Source: Blasia pusilla (taxonomy: Eukaryota; Marchantiophyta; Marchantiopsida; Blasiales). Taken from it: 64,000 nt of DNA. Of this stretch, positions 45,686-59,400 are shown one piece after another. The position numbers and the translations under genes were made by a program. Position 1 is the stretch's first letter, and each line of letters begins with the position of its first letter. The notes beneath the pieces are model-generated. The model searched no databases. It was not told the origin of the DNA and saw only the letters and a list, made by a program, of their open reading frames with translations. The stretch spans positions 68,448,001 through 68,512,000 of the forward strand of contig CM114271.1 of the NCBI GenBank assembly GCA_050084515.1, read 5' to 3'.

Positions 45686-48600
45686 AATAGAAGTTCAATC
45701 ACTCTTTGAGCATTTGAAAAGGGAAGCCAATGGAGTACTTACTTGTTTTGCATTCTCCATCCCATCCTTGACAAGTACTTTATCTAGATACTTCCTCTGA
45801 GGCAATCATAGTTGTTTTTGCTTCCTATCGCGATGAATCTCCATCCCTAAAATCTTCTTGGCATGACCCAAGTCCTTCATTGAAAACTTCTTGCTCAACT
45901 TTGCTTTCAAATATGCAATATGAGACTTATTCTCGATGTGGCATCAACATGTCATCCACATAGAGTCCCAACACAATGTAACCAAACCGCTTGGAATTCT
46001 CCACCTCCTTCATGTAAATGCAACAATCATGTTCACTCCGGGTGAACCCTTGAGATCACATGAAGGAATCAAACCATTTGTTCCATTGTCTAGGACTATG
46101 GTTCAAACCATATAAGGAGCGCAAGAGTAAACATGCTTAGTGTTTAATTATTCTTCTCCTCAACAAAACCTTCTGGTTGTGCTATATAAATCTCTTCATC
46201 AAGCAAACCATGTAGGAACGTAGTAATCACATTAATTTGATCTAATTTTAGATCATAGAATGCTACAATTGCAAGTAAAACACAGATAGTAGCGAGTTTC
46301 TCTTGAGGCAAATCCACTAGGCGCCATGTTGAGTTCTTATGCAAAGAACCCAACTCCCTAAATCCACTTATTCTTCTCTAGAGAGTTCATAGCTTCATCA
46401 TAGCTAGAAGGATCTTCATCCTCTACGAGTAAAATTACACCGGGATCATCCTCTTGCTCAACCAAATGAACACGAGGATTTGCAAAACCAAATCTATCAG
46501 GGGGTTGGCCAAGATTAACCCTCGTAGAATGTCACAATTGAGGGGCTACATCTCTGTTAGAGGGACCAACATCATGCTCAACACCTTCAAGCTCCACCAT
46601 GGTAGGCTCTTCCACCTGTTCCTCCTAATTATCCCACGGTCTTGACAACCATGCTTTGTAAAAAACAACATTTCTACTCACAATTGCGTTACAATCAATA
46701 GGGTCTAGCCCTCCTGCCCAGGACTAAAGCCTAGAAAAATGCATTTCCGAGACTTGGGATTCAACTTAGACATGTGTGTCTGCTCTATGTGAACATAAGC
46801 AATACAACCAAAAACCCAAAGTCTAGATTAATCAACAAGTCTCTTATACCACAACTCAAATGGAGTTTGCATCAATTTACTAGTATGCGGTGATAGGTTG
46901 TAAACATATGTAGCTTGATTCATAGCTTCAACCCAAAACCCTTGAGGTAACTTGGACTTACTCAGCATGCTACATGCTTTTTCCAATAACATGTGATTCA
47001 ACCATTCTTTGGTATAGTAAAATGATGCTTTAATCTAATATCACGACCAAAATAATCAAACTCATTAGATCTATATTCATCCCCAATATTTGTCCATATA
47101 TATATCTCAACGCCTTCCCAGTTTGTAGCTCCACCATGGCCTTCCGATCCATTCTTTGAAGATCTCAAAGATTTGAGACTTCTCCTTCATGTAGTATAGC
47201 CAACTTATCTGAGAGTAATCATGAACAAACATCACAAAATATCTGGCTCCACCCAATGATTGCACTAGCGCTAGCTATACCCCAAACATATGAATGTAGA
47301 CTCTTAAGAATTTCATGAGAATGGTAAGAACTAGAATTGAAACTAACTCTTTTCTGCTTGCCAAGAATGCAATCTTCACAAAAAGAGAGTTTATCAAATT
47401 GTGCACCTTCTAGCAATTTCCTATTTTCCAAGGATGTCAATCCTTTACCACTCAAGTGCCTCAAATGTGCATGCCATAAATCAATTGCAGATGTGCGACT
47501 TGATGTTGACGGTGGTTCAAGTGAAGTTGATGTAGATGCTACTACATCTAAACGTTCCACCATAGAATCCACATACTCCACCATAGGAGCAATCACATCT
47601 CCTTCCAAGATGTACAAGTTGTTCTATCATTGCCCTTTGAGAAAAGATTTAGAATCTTTCACTACAAAAAGCACACCATCATGTGCATGGATTTGTGATA
47701 TATCGGGTTTCAAAGCGCCAAGAGAGATCAAATTCTTACTAATGTCTGGAATGTGTCTAACATGAGTAAGTTGTCTCACAGCACCATCAAACATACAGAA
47801 TTTAATAGTCCATATTCCAATGATTTCACATCGAACACCATTGCCAACCTCCACACTACCAGTACATTGGTGATAAGTTGAGAATAGAGAATGCTTTGGA
47901 CACACGTGATAAGAGGAACCCGAATCCAACATCCATTTATTATTATACACCAAATTGACAACACTAACTTCAGCATCATCCTTGTCATCAACAATCACTA
48001 TCCCAGTTGAAGATGAAGATGCACCATTGTAAACACGAAGCTTAGGCTTTTTCAAAGAAGGACAAGCACTCTTAGTGTGCCCCGTCTCATGACAATGCCA
48101 ACATTAAACTCCCTTACTATGGGATTTAGACTCAGATCTATTATGAGATCTACATCTAAATTAATTTGTAGAACGTTCAGTTTGCCTTCCTCAAACCATC
48201 AATGCACTAGACTCATCATTCGGTGAAGCATAATGTTGTTTTCTCCAATCAGCCAGAATTGTAGCCTTCACGTCATGTAGCTTTAACGTGACCTTGTCAT
48301 GTGTGATGATAATAACAATTGTTTGATAACTTCGAGGAAGTGACATCAACAAATACATTGCTAGATACTTCTCTACCAACTTTTCTCCTGCCATAGTGAC
48401 CTCATGAACAATCTCATCAAATGTACTTAGATGATCACGCATGTGCGTTACCTCCTTTTGTTAGCTTCAACTTGAATAGTCACTCCATTTGGTAGATCTG
48501 AGTAGTCATTGATTTATTCTGGTACAATTGAGCGAGCGTGTCCCAAATCTTCTTAGCATTACGATCCATCCCCAAAATATTCTTGAGAATATTTTTGGCC

Positions 48601-51600
48601 AAGAAAATTTCAATAGTACTACACGCTTGCAAAAACATGTCCTCCCATTCCTCATCTATGAGATTGGAAGGATTATTGATACCAGTGATCGATGGTCTTC
48701 TCAAGACCTTGTTGGATCAACACATTGGTCACCTTTATACTCCAAAGGCTAAAGTTGACCTTCCCATCAAACTTCTCTACCTCAAACTTGGGAGCTAACG
48801 GCTTTCCAGAAGCCATGGATGTTAATTACTAAGCACAAAAAACAAACACAGAAGTTCTTCACCAAGTCCTTCCAAATGATCAACTTCAAAATAATGTGGT
48901 TATCCACCCTTTTGGGATGTGATCAAAAAGGAAAAGTAAAACTTATTTTCCAAAATTGGAAAAAATAAGCACCAAAATGTAGCATTTGAAATTATGAACC
49001 CAAATCTGACGCGAAGCCGAAGGGGCAGCCGTTTACGAAGTCAACGAATGCCAAAGTGATTTGTTATAATTGTGGCGAACCAGGGCATATGGCTAAGGAA
49101 TGTGTGAGGCCCAAGGTTAGTAAACCGAGTATGATGGCGTTTGCCGCTAAGCATTTATCGGAGGGAGATCTAGATACATCTCTACAAGTCACCAAGAGAA
49201 CGCCCAATTTGGTTTACCTAGGATCCAAGATCGCTAATCGCGATGTGATGTTGCTCGTTGATACAGGTGCTTCGCACTCATTCTTGAGTCCGAGAATCGT
49301 AAAAACGTTGGGATTGCCAACCACCAAAGCGGATGAACCCATTAGGGTAGGATTCGGGAGGAAAATCCCACGGACATCGATCTGGTTTTAGGGCTAGTTG
49401 TGAGATGCGGAGTATTTGAGTTGAAAGAGAATTTTCTGATTTAGATGGACGGTATCGACGGAGTCTTGGGAACACGTTCTTGGATGCGTATGAGGTGGAA
49501 CTGAGACGGAGACCTTTGAGGTTAAGCGTCTTGGTTAACGGCAAACGGACGGACGTCGATTGGTTCGTGAGGTGCCTAGAAAGACGGAGTTGGTGAACGC
49601 CATCACGAGGACGAGTTTGGCCGAGTTAGAGGAAGGATTCCTTTGCTTGATGAGACGAGTAGAGGATGATGCAAGCGCAAGATGCAAAGATCAGAACTCA
49701 GCTTCAAGGGAGATCCCTGAAACACTCAAGAGAGTTGTGAAAGAATTTGAAGATGTGTTGACTAAGGAGCTTCCGATCGAGTTGCCACCACATAGGGCGG
49801 TTGATCATAAGGCGAGGTGATACCAGGATCTCAACCACCTTCAAAGGCACCATATAGGTTGAATCAAGAGGAACTTGCTGAGTTGAAGAAACAGTTGGGT
49901 GAACTCCTAGAGAGGGGTTACATCCGAACGAGCAAGTCACCTTATGGGGCGCCCGTCCTCTTTGTCAAGAAGAAGGATGGGAAGTTGAGACTCTGTGTTG
50001 ATTATCGAGCGCTGAATAAAGTGACGGTAAGGAATAACTATCTCTACCGAGGATGGATGACCTCTTTGATCGATTTCGGGTGCCAAGTATTTCAGCGGAT
50101 TGACCTGAAATCAGGATATTATCAGATTCGGATTGCCGGCGGATGTAGAGAAGACACTCAGAGGGACGAGATACGGTTCGTTCGAGTTTGTAGTAATGCC
50201 TTTCGGTCTTTGTAATGCGCCTCCGACGTTTACCACTTTGATGAACTCCATCTTTCACAAGGAGACGGATGAGTTTGTGATCATCTATATAGATGACATA
50301 CTCATCTATTCGAAAACACTAGAGGAGCACGCTCGACATTTGAAGACGGTGTTTGAGAAACTTAGGGCGAACAAGCTATATGCGAATGCGGATAAGAGTG
50401 AGTTCGGTTTGACGAAGATCAAGTTCTTGGGACATGTGGTCAGTGCGGATGGAGTGAGTCCAGACATGGAAAAGGTGAGCGCGATTGCCGAATGGGAACC
50501 GCCTTCCACGGTGAAGGGATGAGAAGGTTCATCGAGTGTCGATTTTACCGGACATACGTGGAGAATTTGGGCATAGTGAAACCTCTCACGGATTGGACCG
50601 CAAAGTTTGCCAATACTACATGGACCGAGGAAGTGGATAAAGCGTTCAATCGAGTCAAAGAGATCCTCTCGCAGAACCGATTGAAAGCGCCGGAGTTTGA
50701 ACAACCGTTCGAGGTGCACACGGATGCTAGTGATTTCGCGATTGCAGGAATGTTGGTGCAAAAAGGGAGACTTGTAGCATACGAAAGCAAGAAGCTGACC
50801 GACACCGAAAGGAGATGGCCTACTCATGAGAAAGAGTTGTTTGCGGTGGTTCATTGCTTGAGGAAGTGGCGTCACTATTTGGGACTTCACAGGACTCGAG
50901 TATTCACCGATAACATATCGCTCAAGTATTTTGAGACCAGGATCGCGTGACGCCAAAACAACCGGTGGCATGATACCTTGGCGTTGATGAATGTGGAGCT
51001 AATCCACAAGCCGAGGAAAGACAATGTCATTCCGGATCGTTAAGTCGCAGGATGAACACATGCCATCGCGACACAAGTGTTGAGAGCAATGTTCCCTAAT
51101 GAAACAGACCTGGAAAAGAAGGATTCGTGAAGGATACATGAAGGATGAGCAAGCGAGGGAGTACCTTGGGAAGTTAAAGCGGGGCGAGAAGGTGGCCAAT
51201 CTGAGTTTGAGACACGGCTTGCTAAGGTTTAAGCAGAGCAGGATCTATGTAGGCCAAGGCAAGCTACGGACCAAGGTGTTTGTGGAATGTCATGATGGAC
51301 CTTTGGCGGGACACAAAGGGAGAAATCCACTCTTCTTTGTTTTGTCTAAGAGGTTCTTCTGGCCCAACATGAAGGAAGATGTTGCTCAATATGTGAAAAC
51401 ATGCGTGACCTGCCAGGCGAACGGCGTGTCTTATGCGAAGAAACAAGGTTTACTTCATCCTTTGCCAATCCCGGAGGGACCCTTGCAAAGCATTAGCATG
51501 GATTTCATTACGAGTCTTCCAGAATCTGAGGGATACAACGCTATACTTGTGATAGTTGATCGGTTTAGCAAGTTGGGGAGGTTTGTGCCGACGAGAGAGT

Positions 51601-52436
51601 CTGCGACGGCCTACGCGACTTCCCGACTATTCCTGGATGGTTGGTGGCGTGCGCACGGATTGCCTAGGAGCATTGTGTCCGATCGGGATCCGAAGTTTAC
51701 CAGTGCCTTTTGGAAACATCTATTCAGGAGGTTCGGACCAAACTCAGCTTTAGTACGGCCTTCCATCCTCAAACGGATGGGCAAACGGAAAAAAAGTAAA
51801 CTCGGTCGTAAACCAATACTTACGGAATTACGTGAGTGCGGACCAAAGAGATTGGGCCAAGTGGTTAAGTATGGCTGAGTATTGTTACAACTCGACTAAG
51901 CATTCGTGCAATCGGAGAATCTCCGTTTCTTTGGCGTATCAAAGAGAACCGAAGGGCCTCTTGACTTAGCTCTTTCGAAGGGCAATACATCGACACACAC
52001 TCGTCAAGCAACGGCGGAATGTTTGTTAGTGGAAATGCGAGGAACGACAAGAGCGGCGAGAAAGTCTCCCGCCAAGGCTCAACTAAGGTACGTAAAGCAT
52101 GCTAACAAAAGTCAGCGCCATGTGAGTTTCCAAGTTGGGGAACAAGTGTGGTTGAGTGTTAAGAATCTCACTCTTCCGAAAGAATTGTTCATAAATTGTC
52201 ACCAAGTATCTTTGGACCGTATGTGATAAAGGCAAGGCCGTTTGAGGATGTGTACACGTTGGAGCTACCAAACGAGTTCAAGATTCACCCGACTTTCCAT
52301 GTGTCATTATTGAAGAAGTATCTTCAAGACAATGTGCGTCCGGAGCGAAGGAGGATGTTGAGACCACAACCGGTCATCGAAATGAGGAACGAGTTCGAGG
52401 TTGAGACTATTGCGTTCCAGGACGTAGGGCCACCTG

Positions 52437-52565
52437 CACGAGTACTTGGTCAAGTGGAAAGGCTATCATGTGAAAGAGGTGACTTGGATTGCGGAGGCAG
52501 ATCTAGAACATGCGCAAGAAGCATTGCGTGACTTCAGATGGATGCAAGCAAAGCACGTGCGTTAG
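52437..52565 (+). CDS. Gypsy integrase chromodomain (separate frame)
   Basis: This frame reads HEYLVKWKGYHVKEVTWIAE and ends in a stop at 52565. The aromatic and charged pattern (YLVKWKGY, VTW) is that of a chromodomain, which in chromoviruses sits at the integrase C-terminus. The main frame reads past it in a different phase, so one indel lies close to 52430. Confidence 0.8.
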   Translation, partial: HEYLVKWKGYHVKEVTWIAEADLEHAQEALRDFRWMQAKHVR

Positions 52566-53253
52566 TACATGGTGAAGCAATGGACATAACTTGTGACCGG
52601 AAAGCTTGGGCCGATAACTCGTTGTAACTAGAAAGGTTTAGTTGTTGCAATAAAGAAGACATGGATTCGGAGATTCGATGCTTGTATTGTAATTTTGAGT
52701 TTGGTTTGTGCAAGGCAATGAGTAGTTCTTCATATGCTTAGGATGTAAGTCAAGGAGACCAAACAATGAGTATTTGAGGTGAGAGCTTGTATTCGAGATA
52801 AGGCATCTAGATCGGACCAAGTGTTGAAGTACTAGCATTTGGGCTCGCCCTAACGTCGGCAAGCAGATGAGTCTGTCTTGGGGTTTGTGGTGATCTCATT
52901 CATGTTTCATGACTGAACTTAGTGACGCGCCTAGGTGGAATATAGGTGACCCAAAAGTAGTAATGAGTTGGCTAGGTAGACAAAGGTTGTTTACAAATAG
53001 TGAGTGAAGTGTTAGGTTGTTGAGACTTAGTGAGCTTATTTTGATAGTTAGATTAGTTTGGCAAAACTAGTCTAGGCTCATCGTAAAGCGAAGCTAATAT
53101 GTCTAAGTGTCGCAAGCGACAAACCTAAGACTTAAGCCAAAAAGAGGAATTGCGGGTTAGCTACGTAACGCGATTCGTGTTAAGGGTCGGCTTTAACTTA
53201 ACATCAATAAGGTTTGCGTTGATGAGGACATCAACCTTCTAAGGAGGGGTGAG
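52566..53253 (+). other. Gypsy 3' non-coding region ending in a polypurine tract
   Basis: No coding frame. It ends with AAGGAGGGGTGAG at 53241-53253, a polypurine tract directly before the LTR start. Confidence 0.6.
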
Positions 53254-54278
53254 TGTCGCGACCCTCATAACCAAACAACACCAATACGCGCCAAGCGAAA
53301 CATCAGAACTCAAAGGAACTCACGCCGCGAGGTTTGCGCTTTGGAGAGGCGTTTGGAAGAGTCTCTTGGAAAAGTCTAAGAGACGAAACGTGGAACAAAG
53401 TTGTGCGTTTCATGCGTTAGTGGTCGTGATCAAGAAACCTAGACCAAACGCGAGCCAAGACTTGAGATGAGTTGAGTCTTGGAGGTTGGTGGCCAAAGAG
53501 GTGAGAACCAGTTTGGAACACGGCTAGCGTTCGGGAGAATCTGACTGTGTTTAGGACCATAACATTGAGCTCCGAGATGCGTTCGGGACAAGTAAGGGCG
53601 CGTTGAAAAGCTGATCTTGAGACGCTTCCAACGCACCAAAGATCTTAGCAAACGCATAAGTACAGGCTGAGATATTGGCCGAAAACGATTCAGAGAGCAA
53701 TCGGGTTGAGGGCCAATTGAGGCCCGGTGTCTTTCCCTAAATGTAGGGGGCCCCCGAAGATCCCCAGAAGTACTAGTAAGGGGAGTACCTTCTCTGAAAT
53801 GTCTCGGGAAACGAAACCCCACTTTGGGCGCCAAACGGCGTTTCAGAGGCACGGGATGAAACGGGAGTTTGGCGCGGAAACCTGAAACCCAAACCTGATC
53901 CAAGGGAGTGGACTTTGTACGCCGACTTGGATTCCAACCCAGATTCACCGTGCGAGTCTTGGTGAGGAACTCATTGGATGTTCATCGGACGATTGGAACC
54001 GCTAGCGCGAAACGCGCGTTTGAGTTCCTGAACCGACGAAAGAAAGTCTGTCCCAAGTCTTTCGAGACTTGCCCGTGTTGGAAACCGCGAAACTAGGAAG
54101 GTTGAGCTTGAAGAGAGAGTCCGAGACGAGAACTCGGAAAGTAATCCCGCTGATTGATCCAAGACCCGACTAACCGAAGTGCGTGTTTGGATGCAGATCA
54201 GCGTTGAGAGCGTGACCTACTGAACGCACGCTTCCGCAACAAACAAGATTAATGTTCAAGGAGAGTAGGCGCACGACA
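53254..54278 (+). repeat. 3' LTR of the gypsy element (~1025 bp)
   Basis: It starts TGTCGCGACCC after the polypurine tract and ends GCACGACA, so TGTCG and CGACA form the inverted ends. The right boundary is a best fit, since no second LTR is in the window for comparison. Sequence is GC-rich with many CG sites and no gene. Confidence 0.55.
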
Positions 54279-56426
54279 CAATGACACATTGTCCACTTTC
54301 TACAAAGCATGTTTACTCCTAGGGATGTGTGTCACGACATTCTTTCACCCATGAAGGTAAGAGTGATAAATGTAGAAACATTACTCCACTCTCTCTATTT
54401 AACTTTGCTACTCCCAACACCTTTTGGTAGATCATGCAACTCCCAACTCCACCAACACATCTTGGAGCATGAACCTAAATTTTCTGTTTCTCATGGCTAG
54501 GGTTTGCCTCAATGCATGTCGTTTAGCATCTCATGATTATTTTACCCCTCCTCGCTTTTTGTGACTAGCATTGTACCTTACCTCTCTTGACTTCTCCTGT
54601 GTCTCTCTCTTCTTGTGCTTGATTTTGGAGGTTTTCTCAAAGGTCTCCCACCTTCCGTTGCCTTTTCCCTTGCGAGCATTTTCACCTTTCCTTACCTGAA
54701 GCTAGTCTCGATGTGCCCTCGCACCTCAAATACCTTTAGTTCTCCAACCGATTAAGCTGCCCTCCCTGGTCTCCCAACTAACTAGTCTAGGTCCTGTACT
54801 TGGTGAATCAAACCAAGATTGCTTCACCTTGCACTCGCAACAAGACCCATTTCATTAGTTCTTGCAAAGATGAGTGCCACATACTTTTTCGTCCACAACA
54901 CACTTCCATGCGTGAATTGAAGATATCCTATTCTTTCATACCAGCTGACAACGGTGAGCCATAAGAGTCACCCGGCAGGCACTTATTGGCCAGGCCAGCT
55001 TGAGGACGGGCAGCCTTGCCCGTCAGTAGGGTAAAAACTTTGCTCGCAGCGGGGCATGATCCCCACCCACCTCGGTCATACTCGGACAACCGGCCACTCT
55101 CACCTAGCCATGGCCCCTATCGTCATACATGGGGGCTTTGGGTGTTCTTTAAGAATGTGGTTTTTTTCCCAGCCCTGATCTCGTCTGCAGACGATAAATG
55201 CCTGCAGGATGACAGACAATGTAATCACTCAATATGAACAGAACTCCAATCTACCAATCGAAGACTCCATGAACAATGAACTTTAACCCATGTGGTGTAT
55301 GAATTTTCCCCATGTCCCATAAAAAATCTTACATAACATGAGGACTCTTGTAAGTGCCTATTCGTCTTTGGTAAAAGACCATATTCATAGGATGTTGTAA
55401 GATGTTTGGCCTACTGAGTACCTCAAAAACCTTCCAATTTAGATGGCACCAAGCATACCTCTAAGGAAGGGACAATGGAGCCGTGGGATACAGATGTGAT
55501 ATAGCTTTCAAGAAGAAGTTCAATCCTAAACTCCAAACATCTGTGTAGAATGGGTTCTGGAGGAATTCTCGCCATTATACCTGAGTTGGAACTACAGAAG
55601 GGTCATATCAGGGATCCAAAATGGCTTTTAATTTGGTTCAACTCCGGATGCATCATTCAAGACGACACACCTGACCTAGTGGCAAACATTATCTGCAAAC
55701 ATCTACACATGGATGTATGGAGAAAATGATTCAAATATTGCCAATATCCAAATAATACACCAGAACCCTTCCTAAGCCAAATCTGGAGCTTCCTAACAAT
55801 TGGAGAGTAGACAATTCCATAGAAACTCGACCAATTGGTACAAATGCAATGCTCCTTCCGATTCCAAACACTTCCCAGTCTGACCTTTCACTCAACGCCA
55901 GAACAATTCTTCAGACTGACCTTCTGATGTTACACTAGAACTTCAGTAAAAGTACAACACCGTTTGGGTCCTGGTCCCCAGCAGTTTCCTCCAAATCCTT
56001 CAGTCAAGAAAAGTGAAGGGGAACGAACAGGCCACTCGCCACCACCATCTCCAAATAAATTCCAATTTCTTAGACCTTCTCAACTAATGCTGGTGTATTG
56101 TGGCATTTCTCTTGCCAGTAACTGAGAAATGTTCCATGTAAGATAGCTGTAATATTACAAGGCAGGGTAACCTGATGACTTGTAATCTAAATAATCAACC
56201 AAACAACCTATTCTTGTCAGCTGTGACTTTGTGCCTAGACAAATGGACCTTCAACACGATTTTGCAATGCATATCCCCCTGAGCCTGCACTGTTGCCATC
56301 CATGGAGAAGTGTAATCCCTATGGACCTTCTATTGTTCAATAATCCTAACTCCTGTGTATCAGTATTGCCTTTTACCTAGTTTTGAGCAAGAGACTGGAG
56401 ACTCCAATCAACACTAATAAAGGGAC
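54279..56426. other. No gene recognised; 3' flank of ANGUSTIFOLIA
   Basis: From 54279 to about 54950 the sequence is AT-rich and transposon-like without recognisable frames. From 54950 to 55180 it is GC-richer, with CCCGTCAGTAGGG- and CCACCTCGGTC-like text. From about 55200 it looks like ordinary gene flank and should include the 3' UTR of the minus-strand gene. No poly(A) signal could be chosen with confidence. Confidence 0.35.
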
Positions 56427-59400
56427 CTAGCTTAGCCAACGTACAACTCCATCTTCTTCACCTACAGCAGCCAAAATCTCAATAGAAACTTCTAAAGATA
56501 CCTGCCACACCCACAATAGTTACAAATGTTATTTCCAGGATCCTATTCAAGGCAAAAAGCAAATCCTAGCAAGAGAGGTACGCCAACTGTTTATGGCCAG
56601 GGGACATAAATATGCAAGCAAAACACCCGCTTCATGAAAAGTAAAGACCCACCCAAGTCCTGCATGACACTGCAGCATTCAGGAGGCCTTCATCTTGTGA
56701 AAAGATGCTGTTCAATAGTTCAGCAAGCCTATGGGCAGACTAGATTGCATTACCATCGACATTTCATCAATATCAGTTAGTACAGTTTGCACGCATATGG
56801 TAAAGAGTTCTTCATCAGAGTAGATAGTGGCAAACATTAGCGACCACAGAATTTTGTCCAAGCCCAGATGAAACTCCTCATTGGCACAATGTAGTGACTC
56901 ACCCCACGAAACTTGCTGTTGGTCAGTATGCAGTCCTCCAAAGTGGAGCCCTCTACGATCCAGCTCTCCCACACATCAAATGTATGATTTACAAACACCA
57001 ATTCCAATTTCTTGTTCGCCTGTGAATTCACCAAGCATAAAGCAATGTAAGTCAAGTATGTGTCCTACTCCAAAATAGCACAGCCTGCTATCATCACAAG
57101 GCATGCAGATCCAGTATTCCTTCTCTAACAGACAACATGTAACTACTGTATATCAGTTTAGCTGAGGGCTTGCACACAGTAAGATCTGATAATCAACACA
57201 ATACAACAGAGCTCCAGGAGGTTGACTGGAACAGTATAGCTAAAAGTGCTTCCAGAAGTCAGAAATTAAACAAATCATACGTTAGGCTAACCTGTAATAA
57301 CTTGCCCCCTGCTGCCAGAGACCGCAGACCAATCCGATCCTGCATGCAATGAAAGAAACCAAGACCCTATCAAACAAAGTGCTGATGAAAGGAGACAATT
57401 GGGGGCATCACAATAACTCCCCTGAAAGTTGAAGACCTTCACTTTAACTTCCTAGAAGACTGAAGTCATAAATTAGTCTGAAGCAGAGAGATCTACCCGG
57501 TTGCGCACAACCACTAGAAACTGTGCAGCAGGATCCCGACATGTGACATCAACCATTGTGTCCAAGCGCCAGCCGCGACCGGGGCCCTTTTGCCTGGCAA
57601 CATAATAGCCACCATCACCCCGTGCCCGTAGAGCAATAATCTGCCCTTCATTGAGATAGTCCAAGGCCACACCTTCATATACCCCTTTCACTGCTACTTT
57701 CGATTCAATAATTGTTTCTGCACCCAGTCCACCATCTGCCTCCCGCTTTATTTTAGAGTCTTCTGGGGAACCAAACCTTGAATTAGAGTTTAAAACAGTA
57801 TCTTTAGATGAGGTGCCATTACCACGATCTTCTCGCTGTGTTGTAATCCATGTCGTATCTCTTTCAGTTGCAGTTAATGTCCCAATTGACTGCTGCTGGA
57901 CTTTTCGTCGCCCTGCCCTTTTCTTGCCCTTCTTCCCTGGCCCCTTCAAATGATTATTTCTTGAATCGCGCTGCACTAAGCCATGTGACAAGTCAACCTC
58001 CTGGGCGTGAACACGCTGGTCTTGTGATTGAAAATACATCTGCTTGTGCCGAAATTCCTGCGCAGTTTGACTCTCACCTGATCGCTGCTCTCCATCCTTG
58101 GAGCGAGCAACGCTCTCTTTCTCCACCTTGTCAGGCCTGTCATCCTGCCAAAAAGAATCTCTTTGATTATCATCTTCATCTGAGGCCGCATTGGTGGGAA
58201 CCACTCCTTCCAAAAGAAAAGATCTTAGAACCGACACTGCCTTCGCTCGTATCTCAGCCCATACTTCCTCACTATAGTCAGCACTCTTGGGCAAGATCAG
58301 CACGTTTGGCATCTCCCTCACCTGCAACAAAACAATTAAGGAAAGAATGAAAAATTAATGATCTCGTTCACAGAAGTGGACCTGAAAAACCTTCGAGGGG
58401 GAATTAGGGAGTACAGATCTAATTTCCTGACTGAATACTGCCAAGTTCAGTACATATGATGGACTACATCAAAGAGAAACGCTTGGAACAACTTACAAGA
58501 ACCAACCATACACCTCACGAGGCCACACTTTCCTACAGGTTGAGGAAAACATGTGCACCATGAGCAACCCCACAAAATTTATGTACCAACCCTCTATAAA
58601 CTTGAAGAATGTTATAGATCTAATACTATATAAGACTCAGAGGAGGAAAACAGCAAAGTGAGGATAACTTGTGTCTATGAAGTACTATTTAACACGTCTG
58701 GTAAACCTTGTAGATTCTCTAGGCCGACAGATGAAACATATGGGGGTTACCGGGTCACAGGAACAGAATCCAGACAGAAAACACACTTCACTGTAACAGG
58801 CAGCGTGGCACAGAAGGTTCGTCCATACCCAAGCCTCCAGCCATTGTGGTCCTTCCACACCATCCAGAGCACATCCGGCGAGTAAACCTTCGATAAGCGC
58901 CTCCTTCAGAGCACAATCATCAAGCAGATGGCTACTGCTCGTGTTTACAAGCAGAGCTCCTGCAAAGCAACAGTAATTGCTTCATTAAGAACACGCGGCT
59001 GATTCAACCAATAGATGTACAACGAACCATGACCACGCGGCTATGCATTTCCGGACTTACTCTTTCACGATAAATAATCATAGCGAAGAAGACCGTGTAC
59101 TACGCTTCCCATAGATCACTAATTAATGATGGAGTACTACGCCAAACTATGCATTTACAGGCTTATTCTTCGCCAATAGAGAACGCCCAGTAACAAGAGA
59201 ACTAAGAGCTCAAAACTCTCCTATATTCAAAACCTAACCATCCACTTATGGATAGGACCGCGGTCATGATATATAGTGAGTAATACCAGGCTTGATAAAC
59301 TTTATCGTTTCAGCGTTGATGATCTGGACGGTCTCATTCGTGAGAGGACAATGCAGTGAGACTACGTCACTAAGGCCTAGAAGTTCCTTCAAACAGTCCA

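Larger units (their letters stand above)
44979..48816 (-). mobile_element. Ty1/copia polyprotein remnant, right copy
   Basis: Counterpart of 11991-15886: gag ATG at 48816, zinc knuckle near 48100, protease WMLDSGSSYHVCP in 48055-47627, GAG-pre-integrase HLRHLSGKGL in 47617-47219, reverse transcriptase FLHGLLDEEIYIAQPEGF in 46353-46144. The YVDD segment near 45940 is shifted by an indel (CTCGATGTGGCATCAAC against CTCAGTGGCAGTCAAC in the left copy). Stops shared with the left copy show that the element was dead before duplication. Confidence 0.9.
32982..49009. repeat. Right copy of the ~16-kb direct segmental duplication
   Basis: Homologous to 1-16079 in the same orientation at a constant offset of about 33 kb, drifting by indels. 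The left edge lies near AGAGCCTAACCAAGAGGG. The right edge is at CCCAAATCTGA, beyond which the sequence is gypsy gag. Copy-specific damage is spread over both copies, so neither is simply the degraded one. Confidence 0.95.
49010..54278 (+). mobile_element. Ty3/gypsy chromovirus, 5'-truncated, with 3' LTR
   Basis: The element begins abruptly in late gag. Order: zinc knuckle CYNCGEPGHMAKEC (49062-49103); protease LLVDTGASHSFLS (about 49251-49290); reverse transcriptase with [20 protein letters not shown] (from about 49960), [22 protein letters not shown] and YIDDILIYS (about 50287-50313); RNase H HTDASDFAIAGML (about 50718); integrase zinc-binding H/C segment CHDGPLAGHKG to CVTCQANG, then ISMDFITSLPE and SIVSDRDPKFTSAFW (51099-51878); C-terminal HPTFHVSLLKKYL; and a chromodomain. 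Frameshifts near 50140, 50500, 51740, 51890 and 52430 make it non-functional as read. The 5' LTR, primer-binding site and early gag are missing at the 49009/49010 junction. Confidence 0.92.

Noticed and set aside
56712-56972. Frame after AN exon 6 as the protein's C-terminus
   Set aside because: The exon ends at a GTGAGT donor at 56902, and the expected EILA...RW ending is found in a separate exon at 56501-56427 with matching phase.
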